In this document: positions 1-7,997 of the stretch, one piece after another
Layout of the letters: each line of letters begins with the position of its first letter
Position numbering within the stretch: position 1 is the stretch's first letter
NCBI GenBank assembly: GCA_030916665.1
Contig: JAUPWC010000684.1
Coordinates: 1-8,866, forward strand
Length of the DNA: 8,866 bases
Direction: 5' to 3'
Source of the DNA: Verrucomicrobiota bacterium
GTDB taxonomy: Bacteria > Verrucomicrobiota > Verrucomicrobiia > Opitutales > Opitutaceae
The notes under the pieces: generated by a model
Told to the model about the DNA's origin: nothing
The model's input: only the letters and a program-made list of their open reading frames with translations
Databases searched by the model: none
Program-made: the position numbers and the translations under genes

Positions 1-417
1 CAGGGCCTTGGAGACGAGCTTGTATTTATCCACGCGCACGGTGATCTCGCCGCTCTTGGATTTGAACAAAGCGCCTTCGACGCCGATGATGTCGCCGAGA
101 TCGAGCTTCTTGAAGGCCAGGTAGGCCTCGTCGCCGACGAGATCCTTCTTCACGTAGAGCTGGAGCTGGCCCTGCTGGTCGAGAATCTTCACGAACTGGC
201 TCTTGCCCATGTCGCGGATGACCACGAGGCGGCCGGCAACCTTCACCGGCACGGTGTAGTCGGCGCCGTCCACATGGGCTTTCAGCGCCTCGCCCGAGAA
301 ATGCGTCTGCTCGCAGTTGGCGCGGAACGGATCCGAGCCCGCGGCGCGCAGGTCCTGCAGCTTCTTGAGCCGCACGGCATGCTGGTCGTGGGAAATGTCC
401 TGGGGGATGTCGCTCAT
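1..417 (-). CDS. lysS: Lysyl-tRNA synthetase, class II, N-terminal part (cut by window edge)
   Basis: This is a partial gene. The start codon is at 417-415 on the minus strand, and the reading frame stays open for 139 codons to base 1, so the catalytic domain lies outside the window. The enzyme charges tRNA-Lys with lysine in the cytoplasm. The visible protein begins MSDIPQDISHDQHAVRLKKL. It has the N-terminal helix typical of bacterial LysS (RLKKLQDLRAAGSDPF, residues 16-31), followed by the OB-fold anticodon-binding domain (about residues 55-139). Recognisable OB-fold blocks are VKVAGRLVVIRDMGKSQFVKI, QLQLYVKKD, LDLGDIIGVEGALFKSKSGE and ITVRVDKYKLVSKAL, matching the family pattern 'V.v.GRv...R..GK..F..l.D..G.lQ.y'. 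The ATG at 417 gives the usual N-terminal length. No Shine-Dalgarno sequence is visible upstream. The gene is divergent from lipA. The family call is secure; the gene name assumes the missing part is normal. Confidence 0.93.
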   Translation of the reverse strand, partial: MSDIPQDISHDQHAVRLKKLQDLRAAGSDPFRANCEQTHFSGEALKAHVDGADYTVPVKVAGRLVVIRDMGKSQFVKILDQQGQLQLYVKKDLVGDEAYLAFKKLDLGDIIGVEGALFKSKSGEITVRVDKYKLVSKAL

Positions 418-577
418 GGAACGCGAGACGCTTGCCCCCCCACCCGCCCGGGGCAATGGGAAACTGAGCCCGTCTCCGGGCAGGCCTTTATCCAGTGTCG
501 GAGCGTGACTAATAGTCCCGCCGGCACCCGAAGATTGTCTTTGCGCCACGCGTGGCTTTTGTGGCCCCATCCTTCCG
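418..577. promoter_or_regulatory. Divergent intergenic region between lysS and lipA
   Basis: These 160 bp separate two outward-facing genes and must hold both promoters unless one gene is transcribed from elsewhere. No good -35/-10 pair is visible on either strand. Two short palindromes can be seen: GACTAATAGTC at 507-517 and the perfect 12-bp GCCACGCGTGGC at 545-556, which ends 21 bp before the lipA start codon. The minus strand of the first contains TATTAG, a possible -10 for lysS, but no TTGACA-like box sits at the right distance. The palindromes could be protein-binding sites or chance in GC-rich DNA. Confidence 0.35.
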
Positions 578-1474
<897 letters not shown>

Positions 1475-1538
1475 GCCATCGGTTGCGACCTGATTTTGGG
1501 TTGCCCGGGCGCGAGGTCTGTCGTCTCATCGGCTCGGT

Positions 1539-1558
1539 AAAAGGTCCTGACACCTTTT
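1539..1558. repeat. 20-bp AAAAGGT/ACCTTTT palindrome directly upstream of the kinase gene
   Basis: AAAAGGT (1539-1545) is followed by the six-base spacer CCTGAC and the exact reverse complement ACCTTTT (1552-1558). The element ends 2 bp before the kinase ATG at 1561, so it covers the place where a ribosome binding site would lie. It is the only AT-rich patch in the 86-bp gap between lipA and the kinase. It could be a weak terminator for lipA, an operator, a translational hairpin, or a stray copy of a dispersed palindrome. From memory, AAAAGGTGTCAGG-type palindromes are common in environmental Gram-negative genomes, sometimes near IS200-like transposases. That memory was not checked. Confidence 0.6.
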
Positions 1559-1560
1559 CG

Positions 1561-3300
<1,740 letters not shown>

Positions 3301-3356
3301 AGGAGCCCGGGCCCCTCCCGGTTTGCCTTTCGGGCGCTGAACGGTTTGCTGCCCGG

Positions 3357-4250
3357 ATGCTTTCCCCGCAGTTTCCCCGCCCTGCCGCCGGCAAGATTCT
3401 CGGCTTCGTGTTGCTGGGGCTCTGCGTGCTCGCGATCGGCGGCACGGTCTTCGTGCAGGTCGAGCGCCAGCCGGAATCCTCGGCCGTCTCGCGTGGGGCG
3501 CGCCTGACGGAAGAAGCCGGCTGCTACGCTTGCCACGGCCGTAGCGAGGAAGAACCGCGTTTCAATCTCCGACAAACTGCTCCGGACAAGTGGCGCGACA
3601 AAAACAACCCGTCTTTCTGGGAAGGCGACATCACCGAGGTGAAGGTTCTGGTGGACTGGATCACCCACGGCGTGCCCGCGGCCGATGCCGAGGACCACAA
3701 GAAGCTGTTCATCCGCATGCCCGCCTACCGGGACCGCCTCACGCCCGGCGAGATCGAGGACATCGCCGCGTGGATTCTCGCCGAAGGGCTGAAGCTCCGC
3801 GTCGATCCCGCCGCGCCGAAGGCTCCGGCCCCCGGTGCGCCGCTGACCCCCGACCAGCTCTTCGTGGCCGGCGACGCGCTCTCGCGCCGGCACGGTTGCT
3901 ACCAGTGCCACGGCGAACTCGGCCAGGGCGGCGTCGCCAATCCCGATTCCTTCAAAGGCTACATTCCCGGCTTTCAAGGAAAGGACTTCCTGAAGCTCAC
4001 CGCCAACGGCGACCGCACCGAAATCCTCCACTGGATCGATCACGGCCGGGGCAAGGCCATCGAGTCCGGCCCGCTCGGTCGCATCGCAAAGAAGTTTTTC
4101 GACGGCCAGGCCATCCCGATGCCCGGCTATCGTGACCACCTGTCGGTCGCCGAGAAAGAGCTGCTTGCCGATTACCTTTTGCTGCTTAACAAAACCGGAC
4201 CCCTTCCCGCCTCGGAAATCGAACGCCTCAACCGCCTCCTGAATCCATGA
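3357..4250 (+). CDS. Membrane-anchored c-type cytochrome with two haem domains
   Basis: The 297-residue protein probably carries electrons on the periplasmic face of the inner membrane. An uncleaved signal anchor is likely at residues 13-33, with no lipobox or good cleavage site. Two cytochrome c domains follow. The first has CYACH (56-60), WITHG (101-105) and MPAYRDRL (121-128). The second has CYQCH (181-185), WIDHG (226-230) and MPGYRDHL (255-262). The histidines of CxxCH and the methionines M121 and M255 are the expected haem ligands. The haem cysteine to tryptophan distance is 45 residues in both halves, so the halves look like an internal duplication, joined by an alanine/proline-rich linker (about 150-165). 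Family-level resemblance is to diverse class I cytochromes; no specific oxidase or reductase subunit is recognisable. The gene overlaps the next cytochrome by ATGA (4247-4250), which implies translational coupling. No Shine-Dalgarno sequence precedes the ATG. Confidence 0.92.
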   Translation: MLSPQFPRPAAGKILGFVLLGLCVLAIGGTVFVQVERQPESSAVSRGARLTEEAGCYACHGRSEEEPRFNLRQTAPDKWRDKNNPSFWEGDITEVKVLVDWITHGVPAADAEDHKKLFIRMPAYRDRLTPGEIEDIAAWILAEGLKLRVDPAAPKAPAPGAPLTPDQLFVAGDALSRRHGCYQCHGELGQGGVANPDSFKGYIPGFQGKDFLKLTANGDRTEILHWIDHGRGKAIESGPLGRIAKKFFDGQAIPMPGYRDHLSVAEKELLADYLLLLNKTGPLPASEIERLNRLLNP

Positions 4251-4675
4251 CCCCACGCCTCCTTCTGTCCGCTGCCGCCGTTCTCACCGTCTGCGCCCAC
4301 CTCGCGGCCAACCCCGCCGCCGACGGCCTGCTTCCCCTCAAACCCGAGGTGCGCAAGGTCATCGACGCGAGCTGCGTCATGTGCCACGGCGAGGTGATCG
4401 ACGGCGGAAAGGAGATTCGCGACGACCTCGACCTGAGCACCGACGAACTGCTCGGCCGCACCCTCGCCAGCGCGGGCAAGCTCAAGCAGGTGATCCTCGA
4501 GGACAAAATGCCGCACAAGCCCCGCCTCTCGCGCCGCCTGCGCGACAATGCCGAACTGCAGGCCCGCCTCGTCGCCTTGCGTGAAAATTACAAGCAATCG
4601 GGCCACAAGGAGATCCTTCTCGACTGGCTGAAAGACGTCACCGCCACGACCGGCGACGACAAAAAGAAAGAGTAA
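4247..4675 (+). CDS. Small exported monohaem c-type cytochrome
   Basis: This 142-residue protein has a hydrophobic N-terminal signal (MTPRLLLSAAAVLTVCAHLA) with probable cleavage after about residue 21. One haem-binding motif, CVMCH (43-47), follows the context VRKVIDASCVMCHG, which resembles haem proteins of Planctomycetes and Verrucomicrobia. M88 in LEDKMPHKPRLS is the probable distal haem ligand, at the place where such proteins usually have a 'MPP' or 'MP' turn. The tail (about 110-142) is charged and lysine-rich. The start codon overlaps the stop of the preceding dihaem cytochrome (ATGA), so the two proteins are probably made in linked amounts and may exchange electrons. A cysteine at residue 16 lies inside the signal sequence; the following AHLA does not make a convincing lipobox. 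The substrate or partner is unknown. The coding call is strong; the biological role is not assigned. Confidence 0.88.
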   Translation: MTPRLLLSAAAVLTVCAHLAANPAADGLLPLKPEVRKVIDASCVMCHGEVIDGGKEIRDDLDLSTDELLGRTLASAGKLKQVILEDKMPHKPRLSRRLRDNAELQARLVALRENYKQSGHKEILLDWLKDVTATTGDDKKKE

Positions 4676-4693
4676 GCGAACCGCTCAGTCTGT

Positions 4694-4718
4694 TGTCGCG
4701 GCGCTCTACGAGCGCCGT
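4694..4718 (-). repeat. Palindromic repeat unit 1
   Basis: The unit starts TTGTCGCGGC and forms a perfect stem of 8 bp, CGGCGCTC (4699-4706) with GAGCGCCG (4710-4717), around the loop TAC. Its leading TTGTCGCGGC is the same word that starts unit 4 at 4833, which places both in one family and one orientation. It has the longest uninterrupted stem of the four units in this gap. Confidence 0.65.
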
Positions 4719-4725
4719 TGGTTGG

Positions 4726-4752
4726 TGTCGGCGGTCATAGTCCGCCGCTACA
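4726..4752 (-). repeat. Palindromic repeat unit 2
   Basis: The unit begins TGTCGG and ends CGCTACA. Stem CGGCGG (4729-4734) pairs with CCGCCG (4742-4747) across a seven-base loop, TCATAGT. Read on the minus strand it opens TGTAGCGG and closes CCGACA, in line with the TGT(A/G)... start and ...GACA end of units 3 and 4. It is therefore probably a diverged member of the same family. Confidence 0.6.
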
Positions 4753-4784
4753 AAATGCACCCGGGTTTGACGCGCGCTTGTTTA

Positions 4785-4810
4785 TGTGGGAGGGACTTTA
4801 CGTCCCGACA
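4785..4810 (+). repeat. Palindromic repeat unit 3
   Basis: The unit has the flank TGTGGGAG, the stem GGGAC (4792-4796) with GTCCC (4802-4806), the loop TTTAC and the tail GACA. It is inverted relative to unit 4. Over 25 aligned bases the two differ at five positions, four of which are two compensatory base-pair exchanges in the stem, and the fifth lies in the loop. Confidence 0.75.
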
Positions 4811-4833
4811 TGCTGCGCGCTTCGCCTATCCTT

Positions 4834-4858
4834 TGTCGCGGCATAAAGCCGCTCCCAC
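4834..4858 (-). repeat. Palindromic repeat unit 4
   Basis: This is the inverted partner of unit 3. Stem GCGGC (4838-4842) pairs with GCCGC (4848-4852) around the loop ATAAA, flanked by TGTC and CTCCCAC. The outer seven bases CTCCCAC (4852-4858) are the exact complement of GTGGGAG (4786-4792) in unit 3. The pair could therefore also fold into one larger hairpin. Confidence 0.75.
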
Positions 4859-4891
4859 TCTTCGAGCCGCTCGGCTTCGATTGCTGAGCTG

Positions 4892-6490
4892 ATGAGGAAT
4901 ACTCCCTTCCTTCTCTCGCTCGCCGCCCTCGCGGTCGTCACGATCCAGGCCATGGCGCTCGCCACGCGCTATTTTCAACCGTGGCTCGATGGAGACTACC
5001 TGCTGGCCGAGCGTTTCGCCGCCGACGTGTTGTCCGGCGTCTATCCGCTCTCCGGCTGGACGCTCAGCTCGTCTCCCTACCTGTTCCCGGATTTCGCCCT
5101 GAGCATCGCTTGGCGGGCGCTGCTGGGCCTCGGCGGCGCACCGCTGCTGCCGTTCTACGTCGTGATGAGCTACACCGCGCTGGCCCTGCTCGCCGGCTGG
5201 TCACTGCAACGTGCGCGCGGAACCGACAGTTACGGGTGGCTGCTGGGCGCACTGCTGGTGAACGCCGTGCTCGCTTGGCAAGGCAGCGCCGACCACGACC
5301 GCTGGCTCTGGTGGCTCGGCGTGCCGAACATGCACGGCGGTGCCGTGCTGCTCGGACTCGCCCAAGTCGCCCTGTGGCTGGGACCGTCGGCGGAGGCCCC
5401 TTCGCGCATCCGCTGGCTCGCGGGCACGGTGCTGCTGTTTCTCGGTCTCGCCTCGGACACGCTTCTGTTCACGCAATTCGTCGCTCCGCTTGGCGCGGCT
5501 CTTTTCATCGGCGCGCCGCAACCCCGCTGGCAGTCGCAGCGGCTGCACGCTTTCGTCAAGGCCGTCGGTATCGCACTGTTGTTCTTCCTGCTGCTGCGGC
5601 TCGGTCTGCATCTGCTGCAATGGGGCAACTACCCGTCGGTGGTCCGCTACGCGCCCACGCCGTCCGCCATCGCCTCGACCGGGGCCCGGATGTTCGGCGA
5701 CTTGACCGGTCCGGCGTTCCGCTCGGTGCCCGGGCTGATGGCGCTGTCGCTGCTCTCTCTCGTCGGGGCTCTCTGGCTCGCGCGACGCCTAAAACTGAAC
5801 GGCACGCAGCGTCAGGCGGGATGGGTCGCCGCGTTGTGCCTGCTGGCTACGTTCTTCCTGCCCGTGCTCGCCGTCTATTGGCGCAATCCGCAGCACGGGC
5901 GCTACCTGCTGCCCTGCCTTGTCATTCCGCTCTGGTGGCTGCTGACCCTGCTGCCGCTGGCCAGGATGCGCACGCCCCTCGCCGCCGGCCTCGTCGCCGT
6001 CTCGCTGATCGGGCTCGCGATCTGGCGCGTGCCGCAGATCGATTTCTCCAGGTGGACCTGGCCGTATCCTGAACGCGTGGCGGACTTGGACGGATTTTTC
6101 CCGGACGAGGAACGCGCCCACGGCCTGGCCGAATACTGGACGGCCACCTCCCTGAACGCCGTCTCGCAGAAGGTTCACCTCAATCAGGTGCGACCCGACG
6201 GCCGCGTGCAGTTCTGGGGCAACAACGCGTTTCATCATTTCACAACGGCGACCTCCGGCGACAGCGCGCCGCTGCATCCGCGCCGCTACTCGTTCATCAT
6301 CGCCAACGATCTCGACCCGGTCGCACTCCGGGCGAAGTTCGGCGAACCCGGCCGCATCGCCAACCTCAGCGGCTACGAAGTGTGGCTCTATGATTCAGCG
6401 GGCAGTCGGCGGATCAGCTCGCTGGTGGATGCCGAGGTGCGGACATTCCTTGGTGATCGCCCGGGGACCAAGCGGGTCGCGAAACCCTGA
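4892..6490 (+). CDS. Polytopic membrane protein, possible GT-C type glycosyltransferase
   Basis: The 532-residue protein has about ten hydrophobic segments in residues 1-380 (roughly 6-26, 84-104, 114-129, 147-164, 174-190, 192-208, 222-243, 279-297, 308-329, 336-356 and 361-378). A soluble C-terminal domain of about 150 residues follows. The first loop after the first helix carries an acidic pair in WLDGDYLL (D33, D35), the position where GT-C enzymes keep a catalytic or metal-binding acid. HGRYLLP (335-341) resembles the RYxLP motif frequent in such polyprenyl-phosphate-sugar dependent enzymes. The C-terminal part has AEYWTATSLN (413-422) and FWGNNAFHHF (441-450). From memory, these resemble motifs in uncharacterised bacterial GT-C-like proteins ('YW.A..L', 'W.NN'). 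A role in modifying envelope glycans or lipids is possible, but donor and acceptor are unknown. The start at ATG 4892 leads straight into a hydrophobic segment; no ribosome binding site is seen. The stop codon lies immediately before a palindromic repeat. Confidence 0.88.
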   Translation: MRNTPFLLSLAALAVVTIQAMALATRYFQPWLDGDYLLAERFAADVLSGVYPLSGWTLSSSPYLFPDFALSIAWRALLGLGGAPLLPFYVVMSYTALALLAGWSLQRARGTDSYGWLLGALLVNAVLAWQGSADHDRWLWWLGVPNMHGGAVLLGLAQVALWLGPSAEAPSRIRWLAGTVLLFLGLASDTLLFTQFVAPLGAALFIGAPQPRWQSQRLHAFVKAVGIALLFFLLLRLGLHLLQWGNYPSVVRYAPTPSAIASTGARMFGDLTGPAFRSVPGLMALSLLSLVGALWLARRLKLNGTQRQAGWVAALCLLATFFLPVLAVYWRNPQHGRYLLPCLVIPLWWLLTLLPLARMRTPLAAGLVAVSLIGLAIWRVPQIDFSRWTWPYPERVADLDGFFPDEERAHGLAEYWTATSLNAVSQKVHLNQVRPDGRVQFWGNNAFHHFTTATSGDSAPLHPRRYSFIIANDLDPVALRAKFGEPGRIANLSGYEVWLYDSAGSRRISSLVDAEVRTFLGDRPGTKRVAKP

Positions 6491-6491
6491 C

Positions 6492-6518
6492 TGTAGGGAG
6501 GGGTCTCCGAACCCCGCC
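6492..6518 (+). repeat. Palindromic repeat unit 5
   Basis: The unit opens TGTAGGGAGGGG, close to TGTGGGAGGG of unit 3, and has the stem GGGGT (6500-6504) with ACCCC (6511-6515) around a six-base loop. It begins one base after the stop codon of the membrane protein gene. A single A at 6499 breaks further pairing; the corresponding base in unit 6 restores it. Confidence 0.7.
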
Positions 6519-6570
6519 TTTGTTCGGTAACCTTGCCGCGTTCGTGGCGGGGTTCGGAGACCCCGCCCTA
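6494..6570. terminator. Large inverted repeat between convergent genes, probable bidirectional terminator
   Basis: Bases 6494-6518 and 6546-6570 are reverse complements at 24 of 25 positions, with a 27-base spacer. RNA from either strand could form a very stable stem of about 25 bp. The element fills the gap between two converging genes: the membrane protein gene stops at 6490 and the DUF1552 gene stops at 6584. The position strongly suggests transcription termination from both sides or an mRNA end barrier. No clean U-tract follows in either direction (only TTTG and TTTT-like traces), so it is not a textbook intrinsic terminator. Confidence 0.55.
6546..6570 (-). repeat. Palindromic repeat unit 6
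   Basis: This is the inverted copy of unit 5. Its own stem is 8 bp, GGCGGGGT (6546-6553) with ACCCCGCC (6560-6567), around the loop TCGGAG. It ends 13 bases before the stop codon of the DUF1552 gene on the other strand. Confidence 0.7.
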
Positions 6571-6583
6571 AAACCAAGGCCGC

Positions 6584-7978
6584 TCAGATATTCCCCAGCC
6601 GGCCGGTGGAGTCACCGAAACGCTCCAGGCTGGAGACACCCGCCTGGTCGGCGAGGTCGAGGAAGAGATTGCTGAGCGGCTTCGAGCCGTGGTTCACGTA
6701 GCGGCCGCCGTGGAGGAGGCCGCCGCCGCCGCCCGCGAGGATGAGCGGGAGGTTCTCGTGGGTGTGGCGGTTGCCGTCGGCGTTGCCGCTGCCGTAGAGG
6801 ATGCGCGAGTTGTGCAGGAGCGTGTTGCCGTCCACGTCCTTCACCTGCTCCATCTTCGCGAGGAACTTGGTGAACTGCTCCACATACCAGCGGTCGATCT
6901 GCGCGACCTTGGCGACGCGCTCGGTGTTGTTCTGGTGGTGCGAGAGGTCGTGGTGGCCCTCCGTGATGCCGATCTCGCCGAAGGAGCGGTTGTCGCCGTC
7001 GTGACCGAGCACAAAGGTGGCGACGCGGGTCGAGTCGGTCTGGAAGGCGAGCAGCAGCATGTCATACATGAGCTGCACGTATTCGACGTGGGTGGCCGGG
7101 ATGCCGGTGGGGGTGGCGACGACCGGGTCGGGGCCCGCGCCGAAGCGCTCCGCCTTTTCGATGCGGCGCTCGATGTCGCGGATGCCGCTGAGATACTGGT
7201 CGAGCTTCTCACGGTCACCGAAGTCGAGGCGCCCCTGCATGCGCTTGGCGTCGTCCAGCACGGAATCGAGCACCGACCGGCGATCCTGCATGCGGCGCAG
7301 CGCATTCTCGGAACGGTTGCCGTGCTCGCCGGCACCGAACAAGCGCTCGAACACGAGGCGCGGGTTGTTCTCCGGCGTCATCGGCGTCGTGGGCGACTGC
7401 CACGAGATGTTGTATTGGTAGGCGCAGGAGTAGCCGGAGTCGCAGTCGGCGGACTTGCGGTTGAGGTCGCAGGTGAGTTCGAGCGACGAGAAGCGCGTGA
7501 GATGGCCGACCTCTTTGGCGATAGCCTGGTCGATGGAGACGCCGGCGCGCACGTCGGTCGCGCTCTTGTTGATGCGCACGCCGGTGAGGAACACGGCGTT
7601 GCCGCGGGCGTGGTCGCCGCCGCCGTCATTGCCGGGGTTGGCGTTGACCTGCTCCAGCCCGCCGAGCACCTGGATGTGCGAGCGCATGGCCTCCAGCGGC
7701 GCGAGCGTGCCTTGGAGTCCGAAGTCGGTGAGCCCGCCGGTCGGCCACCACTGGCCGGGGATGGCGCCGTTGGGGAACATCACGAAGGCCGTGCGCAGCG
7801 GCGCGCCGGTCGCGGTCGTGGCGAGCTGCGCCGCGCTGGCGGCGGCCAGCAGCCGCGACGGCAGCAACGAGCCCATCGCGGGCAGGGCGATGCAGGCCCC
7901 GAGCCCTTTCAGGAAACGGCGGCGGTTCATCAGGGCGACTTGCTCGCGGAGCGTGGCGGTGGGGCGGCGGCTGTTCAT
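6584..7978 (-). CDS. DUF1552 family protein with Tat signal
   Basis: The 464-residue protein belongs to the DUF1552 family, common in Planctomycetes, Verrucomicrobia and Myxobacteria and of unknown biochemical role. A twin-arginine signal, NRRRFLKGLGACIALPAM (residues 18-35), indicates export of the folded protein. Family-like blocks are RTAFVMFPNGAIPGQWWPTG (62-81), the cysteine group LTC..DCDSGYSC (C170, C179, C185), the helix DREKLDQYLSGIRDIERRI (255-273), VLGHDGDNRSFG (323-334), GHHDLSHH (341-348) and SGNADGNRHTHENLPLILAGGGGG (397-420). Clustered histidines suggest a metal site; this is inference. The ATG at 7978 gives a 16-residue lead before a second possible start at 7930 (MNRRRFLKG). 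The second would place the Tat motif right at the N-terminus, as is usual, so it may be the real start. No ribosome binding site decides between them. The gene follows the DUF1592-type gene by 19 bp, the usual pairing in these phyla, and is probably in the same operon. Confidence 0.93.
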   Translation of the reverse strand: MNSRRPTATLREQVALMNRRRFLKGLGACIALPAMGSLLPSRLLAAASAAQLATTATGAPLRTAFVMFPNGAIPGQWWPTGGLTDFGLQGTLAPLEAMRSHIQVLGGLEQVNANPGNDGGGDHARGNAVFLTGVRINKSATDVRAGVSIDQAIAKEVGHLTRFSSLELTCDLNRKSADCDSGYSCAYQYNISWQSPTTPMTPENNPRLVFERLFGAGEHGNRSENALRRMQDRRSVLDSVLDDAKRMQGRLDFGDREKLDQYLSGIRDIERRIEKAERFGAGPDPVVATPTGIPATHVEYVQLMYDMLLLAFQTDSTRVATFVLGHDGDNRSFGEIGITEGHHDLSHHQNNTERVAKVAQIDRWYVEQFTKFLAKMEQVKDVDGNTLLHNSRILYGSGNADGNRHTHENLPLILAGGGGGLLHGGRYVNHGSKPLSNLFLDLADQAGVSSLERFGDSTGRLGNI

Positions 7979-7997
7979 GGGGCGGCGGGGTTGGGAT

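Larger units (their letters stand above)
4676..4891. other. 216-bp intergenic gap filled by four palindromic repeat units
   Basis: This stretch between the small cytochrome gene and the membrane protein gene shows no coding frame. It holds four GC-rich hairpin units (listed separately) at 4694-4718, 4726-4752, 4785-4810 and 4834-4858. Units 1, 2 and 4 share one orientation and unit 3 is opposite. Short unrelated spacers separate them. No promoter for the downstream gene is evident in 4859-4891. The arrangement resembles clustered REP/BIME elements and may end transcription of the cytochrome operon or protect its mRNA 3' end. Confidence 0.7.

Noticed and set aside
506..540. Possible promoter boxes (TATTAG on the minus strand for lysS, TTGTCT on the plus strand for lipA)
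   Set aside because: Neither has a partner hexamer at 16-18 bp spacing that resembles the sigma-70 consensus.
3307..3321. Small CCGGG/CCCGG hairpin after the kinase stop followed by TTTG
   Set aside because: Only a 5-bp stem with no U-tract, in sequence so GC-rich that such stems occur by chance; not called a terminator.
4694..4858. Possible CRISPR array
   Set aside because: The units differ in sequence, alternate in orientation and have uneven spacing; no identical direct repeats or uniform spacers.
4981..6072. 363-codon frame inside the membrane protein gene
   Set aside because: Arginine/alanine-rich shadow in another frame; the 532-residue frame has consistent membrane helices.
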